DNA from: Patescibacteria group bacterium | Lineage (GTDB): Bacteria; Patescibacteriota; Gracilibacteria; UM-FILTER-43-11 | Length of the DNA: 64,000 nucleotides | Assembly: GCA_018817125.1 (NCBI GenBank) | Contig: JAHIUN010000005.1 | Location: 1 to 64,000, forward strand | Direction of reading: 5' to 3' | Part shown: positions 44,577 to 52,212 of the stretch, in pieces | Position numbering within the stretch: the first letter of the stretch is position 1 | Layout of the letters: each line of letters starts with the position of its first letter | The notes under the pieces: generated by a model | Database searches by the model: none | Seen by the model: only the letters and a program-made list of their open reading frames with translations | What the model was told of the DNA's origin: nothing | Made by a program: the position numbers and the translations under genes

Positions 44577-44897
44577 CTATCGCGCCCTTCTCTTTTCGAT
44601 CAATAATTTTATCAAAAAATATAGTAATTCAATCATCAATAAAATAGTGATTATTGGCGTGATTAACCAATAAAGCATAAAAACTGAAGCATCGGACGAT
44701 TCTCCGCTGGGCACTGCAAAAGACCAAGGGAAATCACCACTTTGAGTACCCCAATAAACAATATTCCAATAGGCGAATAATGCCAATTGGATATACCATA
44801 TTTTTTTTCTGCTTTTGTGAGACCGATTTATCGGAAATAAGAATCCTAGGGGGGACACTAGTAGAACGATAAGTGATGCCAGTGTGAGAAAATACAT
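44577..44897 (-). CDS. Small membrane protein, candidate immunity protein (unit 2)
   Basis: A 106-aa protein with three hydrophobic helices (YFLTLASLIVLLVSPLGFLF, IWYIQLALFAYWNIVYW, FMLYWLITPIITILLMIELLYFLIKLL) and a basic tail. It begins 8 bp after the stop of the RHS-core gene of unit 2. It differs in sequence from the membrane proteins of the other units, as expected if each matches its own toxin tip. Function inferred from position only. Confidence 0.65.
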   Translation of the reverse strand: MYFLTLASLIVLLVSPLGFLFPINRSHKSRKKIWYIQLALFAYWNIVYWGTQSGDFPWSFAVPSGESSDASVFMLYWLITPIITILLMIELLYFLIKLLIEKRRAR

Positions 44898-44905
44898 ATG
44901 AATTA

Positions 44906-45976
44906 TTATTTATCTTCGTCTACAAATTCTTTCATGACTTTTTCGTAATCATTTAGCCCAAAGAAGTCTTGTTGAGCTTCATCGCCCGCTTTATTAAACG
45001 TATCTACTTCGTTAGAAATATTATTCCACAATTCATCACTTTTTGCATCAAATTGTCCAGAAGTTAAGTCACCTGTTCCCTGGACATTTTTTATATATTT
45101 TCTTATATAATAAAAGGTATCTTTTGCCATTGCATTTGCCTGATCGATATTATCATAAGTTTTGTCAGGGTTTTTAGATAGGCCTAACGCTGACAATACG
45201 CTATCCAGGATATGACCTCCCTCTGTCCATTTATAGCCATTATCATAATGGGAATATGTATCTTGGTAATAATGTAATAAGTTTCCAAATGTTTTTAAAT
45301 CTGCCTTATTTGATATTGCTTCGTCTAACCACATTCCAGCAACGTCTCTATTCACGAAGTGCTTCCAGCCATTTTCTTTATTCCAGGGGCCTGTATTTTT
45401 ATTTATATCGGTTAGTTGGTTGTTATATGCAATGTCTAATGCTTGGTCATCATTTAACCCAGTCGCCTTACCTAAATATAAACTTAAATCAAAATGTACG
45501 GGGATTTGCCATTCACCGTTCCTGTCCACATACCTCAAAGGATTATTCAATACATAGCTATACCCATTTAACGCCTGTGGATTCGCTAAAACAGAGGTAA
45601 ACGGCTTTTCACTTTCACCTAAAATCAAAGGATCCAAACTAGCGAATCGTCCTATTTTTGGGTCGTAATATCTAGCTCCGTAATAATACAATCCCGTTTC
45701 TTCATCCAACTCCTTGCCTGTAAACCCGTAGCTTTCGTTAGTGTTTCCTTCTGTCATCCTTTCGCTGCCGTACGGCAAATAATCCCTACGTTCCACCACA
45801 TTGCCCTCCTCATCCAAAACCGCATCCACACCCCCCAAGTGGTCGCTTAAGTAATAGTAAACTTTCTCCTCAGGATCTACGCCTTTGGCGAAGGCGGAAG
45901 GAATAATCAAAGACAGGCTACCTAAGAAAAGGACAGGGGTAACAAATAACGAAATGATTTTTCTGGGAATTTTCAT
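44906..45976 (-). CDS. Miniature secreted RHS-core protein with zinc-phospholipase-like tip (unit 2)
   Basis: A 356-aa protein. The signal peptide (IISLFVTPVLFLGSLSLII...SAFA) and RHS core (YYYLSDHLGGVDAVLDEEGN, YGFTGKELDEETGLYYYGAR, NGYSYVLNNPLRYVDRNG) are closely similar to the 38254 and 50804 proteins, but the tip is unrelated. The tip contains HFDLSLYLGKATGLNDDQA, GWKHFVNRDVAGMWLDEAI and LLHYYQDTYSHYDNGYKWT. His/Asp pairs arranged like this are typical of zinc-dependent phospholipase C-like or DUF6765-type folds. A membrane-directed lipase toxin is plausible but not proven. A membrane-protein gene follows after 8 bp. Confidence 0.82.
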   Translation of the reverse strand: MKIPRKIISLFVTPVLFLGSLSLIIPSAFAKGVDPEEKVYYYLSDHLGGVDAVLDEEGNVVERRDYLPYGSERMTEGNTNESYGFTGKELDEETGLYYYGARYYDPKIGRFASLDPLILGESEKPFTSVLANPQALNGYSYVLNNPLRYVDRNGEWQIPVHFDLSLYLGKATGLNDDQALDIAYNNQLTDINKNTGPWNKENGWKHFVNRDVAGMWLDEAISNKADLKTFGNLLHYYQDTYSHYDNGYKWTEGGHILDSVLSALGLSKNPDKTYDNIDQANAMAKDTFYYIRKYIKNVQGTGDLTSGQFDAKSDELWNNISNEVDTFNKAGDEAQQDFFGLNDYEKVMKEFVDEDK

Positions 45977-46382
45977 AAAACCGCGATATTAAATTGTAAT
46001 ACCGGCAGGACAACAAAGGGGTTTATTAATTTATATTATTATTTACTAAATGTCAAGATTATTTTATTTTATTAATAAATATAGCATATATCATCTGAGT
46101 GTCATTAAAATGGAAAGATTAAGAGAAATCTCATGAGTGTCGGCAGTGCGGCATTGAAAGCGGATAAAAAGACTTTTCAGTTTTTTTCTTATAATGGCGA
46201 TTTCCTGCATTTTTTCTTTAAGAAATAATGAATTCATTTTTGCAATTAGACGTCTTTATATTAAATGAGGTTGGAACTGTTGTAAAGGGAAAATTAAAAT
46301 AACATAAAAATCCGGACAAGGAAAAAAGGCCGACAGCATAAAGCTGATCGGCCTCTTGTTCCAATGAAGCTTCCTTTCTGAG
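45977..46382. other. 406-bp intergenic region of unit 2
   Basis: It holds the RHS unit-2 promoter (TTGACA 46056-46051; TATAAA 46035-46030 or TAAATT 46033-46028) and, at its right end, the terminator of the EGF gene. The central 46070-46310 part is AT-rich with no convincing ORF or repeat. Confidence 0.6.
46322..46354 (-). terminator. Intrinsic terminator of the unit-2 EGF gene
   Basis: On the minus strand AGGCCGATCAG-CTTTAT-GCTGTCGGCCT is followed by TTTTT. It ends about 30 bp after the stop of the 46383 gene. Confidence 0.85.
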
Positions 46383-48101
46383 TTAATCGAGCGTTACATC
46401 GATGTAAGTGCTATCGTTACCGCCTGGACCAATGACGTTGGCTGTGATCTGGATCACATCGTTGACATCAGAACCTGTAGTGTAGGTAAAAGAGCCGGAG
46501 TTGCCATTGATCGTGCAGCTGGAGGTGGAACCAGATGTGCCTGATCCTGATATTCTTACTGTGTCGGCTGTACAGGAAGTAGCGTCGGTGGCGGAGAAAG
46601 TGACAGGATAAGAAAATCCACCTGCTATACACCATCCTCCCGTACTACTACAATCAATCGTTAGGTTGCTGATGGTGGGTGCATCCGCCGTTTCACACTG
46701 ATCACCACTGTAACCTGGATCACAATCACACCAGTACAGGTCACTCGCGTCGTATTCGCACGAGCCGTGGTCACTGCAGTAATCCACCGGGCATTCGGCG
46801 AGGCAGTCACCGTCGTTGTTGGTGTCTTGGTAGCCATCGTCACACGCGCAGGTTCCCGAAGGTTCCTGACATGTGGCGTTGGCTCCACAAGTGATGCCGA
46901 AGCACAAGTCTTCGACGCACTCGTCGCCGTCCAGCCGGTAGCCGACGGCGCAGGTGTTGCACAGGTCGCCGGTGTAGCCGGTGTCGCAGTCGCAGACCGC
47001 TTCACCCGTGCTGTTGCCGCAGGTGCCGTGGTCGCACGGGTTGGGCACGCAGGGATCATTCCCAACGCACTCGCCGTCCAGTTCACGGCAGGTCTCCCAC
47101 AGTTCGCAGGTGACGTCGGCACACAGGTCGACGTACGTGCTCAGCTCCATGGAATCACTGCTTCCGTTGGAATCTTCCACGGTCGCGAGGACCGTGTGGG
47201 AACCGCCGGAAAGCGTTGCCGTAAAGCAATGTGAATCCTGAGTCGGTGTCAGTGGCAAAGGAGTCCCGTCCTCTTCCACTGAAAAACTCAGGAAGTAGGC
47301 GGACGGATCTCTCTCGTCCAGGGTCCCGGTGAAGCAGAACGTCACTTCATGGGAATCGGTGGTCTCGGGCGCGCTGGTCGCGATGACCGGATCGGTGTCC
47401 AGCAGGAGGAAATCGCTGAAGGCGATGACCATGGCGCTGGAGCCGGTGGGTTCAATGACCACATCGATGTAGTCGAAGTGGCCCACTCCGCCGTTCTCCG
47501 GAACGTGCCGGAGGACGCGGGCGCGGTGGCCCGCGAAGTGGATCTTCACTTCTTTTTTGGGCGGAACATCGTTCCACGTGTTGTCCTCGTTTCGGGGAAG
47601 TTCGGCATCCACGGCATAGATGGCCATGCCGTAGGTCTGATCCAATACCCGTCCCTCGTCGGGATCGGGCACGTTGGCCGCGATGAGTTCGCGGATGAAG
47701 AGGTAGACGCACTTACCGAAGGCGCCTTCCCCGTACTCGGCATAGTAGCCGTTGAGCACGGGGCCGGTGATCGTCAGGCGTCCGGAATCATCCGGACATA
47801 CCAGTGCGCAGGCCAGGGAGTCGGAGCAGTCGAAGTACACACCACAGGTCTTCCCGTAGTAGTTGTCGTCGCAGGCACATTCGCCGTTGACACAGTCGCC
47901 GTTGCCGCATTCGATGCCGAAGCAAAGGTTCTGCTCGTCGCAGGAGTCGCCCTGCCAGCCGTCGTCGCAGTCACAGACGCCGTCGACACAGTCCCCGTGG
48001 GAACCGCAGTCAACGTCGTCGCAGGGGTTGGGGTTGGGTCCGGGACATCCAACAGTCAGCATGCTGGCGATAATCGCCACCAAAAGGGTTACACGTTTCA
48101 T
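46383..48101 (-). CDS. EGF-repeat lipoprotein (unit 2)
   Basis: A 572-aa protein from ATG 48101 (GAGGA ribosome-binding site 7 bp upstream). LVAIIASMLTVGC is a lipobox. The mature part has two EGF-like modules (CDDVDCGSHGDCVDGVC, CFGIECGNGDCVNGECACDD), a ~270-residue non-EGF domain (residues ~100-330), then four or more EGF modules (CDHGTCGNSTGEAVCDC, CSDHGSCEYDASDLYWC). A ~100-residue Ig-like C-terminus (TISNLTIDCSSTGGWC...IDVTLD) ends the chain. The base composition is visibly richer in G+C than its neighbours, suggesting acquisition from elsewhere. It lies upstream of the RHS unit-2 gene, with its own promoter and terminator. Surface adhesion or toxin display are possible roles. Confidence 0.8.
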   Translation of the reverse strand: MKRVTLLVAIIASMLTVGCPGPNPNPCDDVDCGSHGDCVDGVCDCDDGWQGDSCDEQNLCFGIECGNGDCVNGECACDDNYYGKTCGVYFDCSDSLACALVCPDDSGRLTITGPVLNGYYAEYGEGAFGKCVYLFIRELIAANVPDPDEGRVLDQTYGMAIYAVDAELPRNEDNTWNDVPPKKEVKIHFAGHRARVLRHVPENGGVGHFDYIDVVIEPTGSSAMVIAFSDFLLLDTDPVIATSAPETTDSHEVTFCFTGTLDERDPSAYFLSFSVEEDGTPLPLTPTQDSHCFTATLSGGSHTVLATVEDSNGSSDSMELSTYVDLCADVTCELWETCRELDGECVGNDPCVPNPCDHGTCGNSTGEAVCDCDTGYTGDLCNTCAVGYRLDGDECVEDLCFGITCGANATCQEPSGTCACDDGYQDTNNDGDCLAECPVDYCSDHGSCEYDASDLYWCDCDPGYSGDQCETADAPTISNLTIDCSSTGGWCIAGGFSYPVTFSATDATSCTADTVRISGSGTSGSTSSCTINGNSGSFTYTTGSDVNDVIQITANVIGPGGNDSTYIDVTLD

Positions 48102-48119
48102 GTCTTTTTCCTCAACTTT

Positions 48120-48144
48120 CAGACGCAATGAATGGCGTCTCTAC
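48120..48144. repeat. Degenerate P2 palindrome in the EGF leader
   Basis: The minus strand reads GTAGAGACGCCATTCATTGCGTCTG; AGACGC pairs with GCGTCT. It has the same GTAGAGACGC head as the copies at 4063 and 7073. Confidence 0.5.
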
Positions 48145-48206
48145 GGTTTTTTCAAATGCCATGAATGGTTACTATTTTAACCCTGGTTGGGACAGAACAC
48201 GTCAGT

Positions 48207-48299
48207 GTTCACCAGAGGGCCGAACCCCCCGTCTCACCTACGCGCAAGACTTCGGTGAGCCGACCCCCTTGTCAGGGGGGACTCGACTCTCTGGTGAAC
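48207..48299. other. 93-bp structured element in the EGF unit-2 leader
   Basis: GTTCACCAGAG (48207-48217) is perfectly inverted at 48289-48299. Inside, CCCCCC can pair with GGGGGG and TCACC with GGTGA. The region belongs to the long (~360 nt) 5' leader of the EGF gene. Either a repeat or a regulatory fold. The gap 48102-48690 otherwise holds only this, the P2 relic, the two promoters and a conserved AAAGCCTCATTGTTAAG block shared with 53052. Confidence 0.6.
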
Positions 48300-48454
48300 T
48301 TTAATGAAAGGAAAGCCTCATTGTTAAGGATCAGTCCTTGTCCGCCTCCGCGCAAGCGGAGAGGAAGAGGACATGAGTGGGGATTATTACCCCGTAGCGG
48401 GGCGTGAAACGCAGGGAATCCGGCGCCACGTTTACGGGATAAGAATGTAATTTA

Positions 48455-48483
48455 ATCCTACACTATTTTTAGTATTTTGTCAA
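48455..48483 (-). promoter_or_regulatory. Promoter of the unit-2 EGF gene
   Basis: TTGACA (48483-48478), 17-bp spacer, TAGGAT (48460-48455) on the minus strand. Confidence 0.65.
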
Positions 48484-48647
48484 CCCATTCGACTCTCTTC
48501 ACCGGACTTGGAATTGCTAAGGGTTTTCAGAGATAAAAACACATTCATTTTTTAAGAATCAACGTTTGTTTTTGTTCCGGTGAGGGCAAGGTAATTATAA
48601 CAGAGGGAAGATTTTTAAAACAAGTGCTTTACTTTCGTCTAAAAATC

Positions 48648-48661
48648 GTCTAATATTAGAC
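48648..48661. promoter_or_regulatory. Palindromic operator candidate before the Fic gene
   Basis: GTCTAATATTAGAC is a perfect 14-bp palindrome, with half-site echoes on both sides (CGTCTAAAAAT, TATTAGATTT) and overlapping AT-rich -10-like boxes. It lies 30 bp before the Fic ATG. Likely a repressor site. Confidence 0.5.
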
Positions 48662-48690
48662 TATATTATATATTAGATTTTTATTTGCTT

Positions 48691-49722
48691 ATGTTCAACC
48701 CCAAATACACCATTACTCCGAAACTTCTTGAAAATATTAAGCAGATTACTGCTTTGGTCACGCTGCTCAATAGTAAAAAGTTCTCCAGAACAATACTGAT
48801 GAGATTAGAAAAAGCCGCGCAGGAATTTTCCGCTTACTCTTCCACAAGCATTGAAGGGAACCCCCTGCCGCTTACTGAGGTGAAAAAAATCCTTAAAAAT
48901 AAACCCGCTCATTTGCGGGACAGCGAAAAAGAAGTGGTCAATTATAACCGCGCCCTCCAGCGTTTAGACAGCCTGATTGCGGATAAAAACCCCACTCCTG
49001 ATTTAAAGCTTATTTTAAAAATCCATGCGGATGTTATGGAGGGGTTGGCCGCTAAAACCCGATGCGGGCATTTGCGCGCGGAGCCGGTTTTTGTCAATGA
49101 TCCGAAGACGGGTAAGCACGTTTATCTGCCACCTGACCATAAAGATGTAAGGCTGTTAATGGAGGGTTTGGTTCGTTATGTGAAAAAAAATCAGACCGCA
49201 GATCCTCTTATATTGGCAGGCCTGTTTCATAGGCAGTTCGTGATCATTCATCCTTTTATCGACGGAAACGGCCGGACCGCCCGTTTAGCGACCAAGGTTA
49301 TTCTGGCCACGATGGGCATCAACACTTTTCCCTTGTTCAGTTTTGAGAATTATTACAACCAGAATGTCACCCGTTATTTTGAAAAAGTAGGGGTTTTTGG
49401 GGATTATTATGAACTGAAGGACGATATCGATTTCACTTCGTGGCTGGAATATTTTACGGACGGTATTATTGATGAGCTTCTCAGGGTGGAGAAGGAGCTT
49501 AAGACTTCTGCCGCCACTCCCGATACCACGCTGAAGGATTATCATCTTAAAATGCTTCGGCATATACGGGAAAACGGTTATATAACCGATAGTGACTATG
49601 CCCGTTTTTCCAACAGGGCAAAGGCCACGCGCAGTCTGGATTTTAAAAAAATGATCGGCATGGGGCTGATAGAAAGGCTCGGCAAAGGAAAATCCACTTA
49701 TTATAAAATAAAAGATGAATAG
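48691..49722 (+). CDS. Fic-domain AMP-transferase with winged-helix C-terminus
   Basis: A 343-aa protein. Near residue 53 SSTSIEGNPL contains the inhibitory-helix motif (S/T-x-x-x-E-G/N) of class II Fic proteins. The Fic core has FVIIHPFIDGNGRTARLAT (HPFxDGNGRxxR) with a complete active site, preceded by the beta-flap region (KHVYLPPDHKDV). The C-terminal ~80 residues (LKMLRHIRENGYITDSDYA, FKKMIGMGLIERLGKGKST) form a winged helix for DNA binding. It transfers AMP to target proteins and probably binds its own promoter, where a perfect palindrome lies. Start: ATG 48691; an upstream TTG is unlikely. Confidence 0.92.
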   Translation: MFNPKYTITPKLLENIKQITALVTLLNSKKFSRTILMRLEKAAQEFSAYSSTSIEGNPLPLTEVKKILKNKPAHLRDSEKEVVNYNRALQRLDSLIADKNPTPDLKLILKIHADVMEGLAAKTRCGHLRAEPVFVNDPKTGKHVYLPPDHKDVRLLMEGLVRYVKKNQTADPLILAGLFHRQFVIIHPFIDGNGRTARLATKVILATMGINTFPLFSFENYYNQNVTRYFEKVGVFGDYYELKDDIDFTSWLEYFTDGIIDELLRVEKELKTSAATPDTTLKDYHLKMLRHIRENGYITDSDYARFSNRAKATRSLDFKKMIGMGLIERLGKGKSTYYKIKDE

Positions 49723-49733
49723 ATTTATATACT

Positions 49734-49767
49734 AAAAATCCCGTTACCATTGTGGGGCGGGATTTTT
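49734..49767. terminator. Intrinsic terminator, copy of the one at 37835
   Basis: AAAAATCCCG-TTACCATTGTGGGG-CGGGATTTTT. Both copies mark the left border of an RHS cassette, suggesting that the cassette boundary was duplicated with it. Confidence 0.85.
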
Positions 49768-49775
49768 GGGTATTG

Positions 49776-50162
49776 CTAAACAGATGCTATTGCCTTGAGC
49801 GTGAAGTAGAGCTGATTAAAAACAATTAAATGAGCAATAATTAACATTAAAAGAAAAATATGTAATGCAATGTGCCATTTTTTTTGCCTTAAATAAATTA
49901 ATCCAAAGATAGGGAAGAAAGAAAGAAATGTATAAAATAATATATTAATCAACATCCCCCCAAATTTATATTGATAGACAATAAAATTAATCCAATATAA
50001 ATAAATCCAAATAGTATCAAAGGGGCGTAAAGCTATTAAATTATTTGAATTAAATGACTCAGATAAATTTGAATATGAAAACAGAGAAACAGAAATAATT
50101 GCCATTAACAATAATGAAAGAATTATTTCAAATTTTATATTGTTTTTTAGAAGGAATTTCAT
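49776..50162 (-). CDS. Small membrane protein following the orphan tip, candidate immunity protein
   Basis: A 128-aa protein with four hydrophobic helices (IILSLLLMAIISVSLFSY, TIWIYLYWINFIVYQY, LINILFYTFLSFFPIFGLIYL, ALHIFLLMLIIAHLIVFN). No family recognised. It follows the orphan toxin-tip ORF by 26 bp, so it is probably the cognate protector of that tip. Not similar in sequence to the 121-aa protein upstream. Confidence 0.6.
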   Translation of the reverse strand: MKFLLKNNIKFEIILSLLLMAIISVSLFSYSNLSESFNSNNLIALRPFDTIWIYLYWINFIVYQYKFGGMLINILFYTFLSFFPIFGLIYLRQKKWHIALHIFLLMLIIAHLIVFNQLYFTLKAIASV

Positions 50163-50188
50163 TTGATTTTGAATAATTGATTATTTTT

Positions 50189-50407
50189 TTATTTTAAAGT
50201 CTGTTGTCGTTCTTTATAGGTGGTACTGTCTTTTGGAGAATTTCCCCACATTAACCATGGCTTTACATCGATTGTATAATGATTAAATAGACTTTTTGCG
50301 CTTTCGATAGGATCTAATATGTTTTTAGTTGGTGGTTTAAAGTCAAAAGTTCCTTTATTTTCTTCTGATGTTACTAGATTGCCTTTTTTGTCATAACTGT
50401 TTTTCAC
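50189..50407 (-). CDS. Orphan RHS toxin tip
   Basis: A 72-aa ORF without signal peptide or RHS core. YDKKGNLVTSEENKGTFDF and DVKPWLMWGNSPKDSTT correspond to the C-terminal ends of the 38254 protein (DVLPWIQYGNSPQDSTT) and the 50804 protein (DVRPWLSWGNSPQDTST). It has its own ATG but is most likely a displaced C-terminal cassette that could recombine into an RHS core gene. A membrane-protein gene follows, as after the full-length genes. Confidence 0.65.
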   Translation of the reverse strand: MKNSYDKKGNLVTSEENKGTFDFKPPTKNILDPIESAKSLFNHYTIDVKPWLMWGNSPKDSTTYKERQQTLK

Positions 50408-50414
50408 AATTTAA

Positions 50415-50780
50415 TTAAGTTGTAATATAGTGTATTCCAATTGCAACAAATCCAAATAAGAACCAAATTATCATGCCTATACAAAACAGTATTTTAAATA
50501 ACTTTGCTTGGTTAAATTTCCATATACTTATCAGTATTAATAAGACCATTATGGTTAAGGATACCAGAGAGATGTAATTAATCGTGTCGTCAAGAGTTAA
50601 ATATAATAGCCTAGAGTCCATTTCAGCTAATTTTAATGGGCCCAAAAATAAAAATAATACTTTTTCTGAATAATCCAGTACACGAATTTTATTCGAAAAA
50701 TGGCTATAGGTAATGAGTAAAAAAAATGGCAAATAACTTAACAAAATTAATAACAAAATTTTTCTGAATCTATTTTTCAT
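50415..50780 (-). CDS. Small membrane protein, candidate immunity protein (unit 3)
   Basis: A 121-aa protein with an N-terminal hydrophobic helix (ILLLILLSYLPFFLLITY) and two C-terminal ones (YISLVSLTIMVLLILISIW, LFCIGMIIWFLFGFVAIGI), separated by a charged loop. The gene begins 23 bp after the stop of the RHS unit-3 gene and ends 7 bp before the orphan tip. Role inferred from position. Confidence 0.65.
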   Translation of the reverse strand: MKNRFRKILLLILLSYLPFFLLITYSHFSNKIRVLDYSEKVLFLFLGPLKLAEMDSRLLYLTLDDTINYISLVSLTIMVLLILISIWKFNQAKLFKILFCIGMIIWFLFGFVAIGIHYITT

Positions 50781-50803
50781 TATATTTATTTAATTTATAA
50801 AAA

Positions 50804-51925
50804 CTATTCACCCTTTGATCTTAAATAGCTAAAGTATGCCAATGCAGCTCTTCCTTCTATTGACTGGGATAATGCATTTACTCTATCTTGCCTTGTGCTG
50901 GTATCTTGTGGTGAATTGCCCCAACTTAACCAGGGTCTGACATCAATCCTTGCATGCCCCCGTGCATTATTTTTTGGGGAGATGAAATCAAATGTTCCCA
51001 TATTTTCAGGGTCATCAACCCTTACTCCATTTTTATCATATATTACCTGATAACCTTCAAATTTATTTTTACCTCGATAATCTTGATTGCCAGAAACACC
51101 ATTCAAATTGTGGGCAATAGCTACACCCATATTCTCAAAATTATCTGAATTTAGGAAATGATATTTCGGAAGATTGCCCATAAACAAATTCCTCCCATAA
51201 TGTGTTATCTGTTTCTGCCCCTCATTTAATCCATTCCAATACCCTATGGTTACTTCGGCTGAGTCATAAGATCTTAGCCACGTACTGCCATCATTATTAT
51301 AGCCTCCCATCTTTACGGTGTCACCTACACGGATTAAATTCGGATTACTTATATTATTAAAAGCAGCAGTATCTTTGTAGGTATAATCGGTTCCAAATTG
51401 ATCATTTAATTCAGTGGTGATACTAGAAAGTGTATCGTTTTTTTCAACTTCCCCTGTTTCCATATTATACATCCCTGTCGGGTCTATATAACGTACAGGA
51501 TTATTTAGTACATAACTATATTTATTCAGCGTTTGTGGATCATTCAGATCACCTTCCCACGGGTCCAAACTGGCAAATCTCCCGATTACCGGATCGTAAT
51601 AACGTGCTCCGTAATAATACAATCCAGTCTCTTTATCAAGCTCCTTGCCCGTAAATCCGTAGTCCTCATCGGCACTTCCTTCTGTCATCCTTTCACCGCC
51701 GTACGGCAAATAATCCCTCCGTTCCACCACATTTCCTTCTTCATCTAAAACCGCGTCCACACCACCTAGGTGGTCGCTTAAGTAATAATAAACCTTCTCC
51801 TCAGGATCCACGCCTTTGGCAAATGTGGAAGGAATAAGGAATAAAAGTAAGCCGATGATAACAAGGGGAGTGACCAGCCCGACAAGTCGGCTCTGGCGGG
51901 CAACCTTCTTGTATAAGCTGTTCAT
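50804..51925 (-). CDS. Miniature secreted RHS-core protein (unit 3)
   Basis: A 373-aa protein. Core motifs as in units 1 and 2 (YYYLSDHLGGVDAVLDEEGN, TGLYYYGARYYDPVIGRF, NKYSYVLNNPVRYIDPTG). The tip is related to unit 1: a LysM-like segment (DTLSSITTELNDQFGTDYTY...VGDTVKMGGY), then YWNGLNEGQKQITHYGRNLF and, at the end, DVRPWLSWGNSPQDTST plus a new tail (ALAYFSYLRSKGE). The signal peptide is nine residues longer than in unit 1, because a 27-bp palindromic insertion (51874-51900) added RQSRLVGLV-like residues in frame. Probable secreted polymorphic toxin; membrane protein follows. Confidence 0.82.
   Translation of the reverse strand: MNSLYKKVARQSRLVGLVTPLVIIGLLLFLIPSTFAKGVDPEEKVYYYLSDHLGGVDAVLDEEGNVVERRDYLPYGGERMTEGSADEDYGFTGKELDKETGLYYYGARYYDPVIGRFASLDPWEGDLNDPQTLNKYSYVLNNPVRYIDPTGMYNMETGEVEKNDTLSSITTELNDQFGTDYTYKDTAAFNNISNPNLIRVGDTVKMGGYNNDGSTWLRSYDSAEVTIGYWNGLNEGQKQITHYGRNLFMGNLPKYHFLNSDNFENMGVAIAHNLNGVSGNQDYRGKNKFEGYQVIYDKNGVRVDDPENMGTFDFISPKNNARGHARIDVRPWLSWGNSPQDTSTRQDRVNALSQSIEGRAALAYFSYLRSKGE
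51874..51900. repeat. 27-bp palindromic in-frame insertion in an RHS signal peptide
   Basis: Comparison with the otherwise similar unit-1 sequence (39290-39305) shows an extra CCAGCCCGACAAGTCGG plus CTCTGGCGGG. The insert contains the hairpin CCGAC-AA-GTCGG. Its length is a multiple of three. Confidence 0.75.
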
Positions 51926-51952
51926 GACAAAGAAAGTTGTTAATGGTTATTA

Positions 51953-51981
51953 TTTATAATATATGTTTTTATAAATGTCAA
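51953..51981 (-). promoter_or_regulatory. Promoter of RHS unit 3
   Basis: TTGACA (51981-51976), 17-bp spacer, TATAAA (51958-51953), near-identical to 39350-39378. Confidence 0.8.
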
Positions 51982-52151
51982 GGTTAAGTGGTTTTTGTTA
52001 TGGGTGGGAGAACGGCGGCTCCCCCTAGATTAGGGGGAGAGGAAGAGGTGGTAGAATAGTAGAATGTAGGAATATGTCTATTGTACTACCCCTCTTTCCT
52101 TCTCCCCTGAACCAGGGGAGACCACCTTCCTCCTTGCCTTGTGGATATGGT

Positions 52152-52187
52152 GAAGACCCCGCCCATGCTTTCGCACAGGCGGGGCTT
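52152..52187 (-). terminator. Terminator-like hairpin of the unit-3 EGF gene
   Basis: CCCCGCC-CATGCTTTCGCACA-GGCGGGG, identical to the hairpin at 39984-40011, lies 26 bp after the EGF gene stop. Confidence 0.7.
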
Positions 52188-52212
52188 CAATGAAGCCTTG
52201 TCCTTTCTATCT

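Noticed and set aside
46679-48131. Long plus-strand ORFs (up to 260 codons) opposite the EGF lipoprotein gene
   Set aside because: They are antisense shadows of a G+C-rich, low-stop-frequency gene; the minus frame has signal peptide, lipobox and ordered Cys modules.
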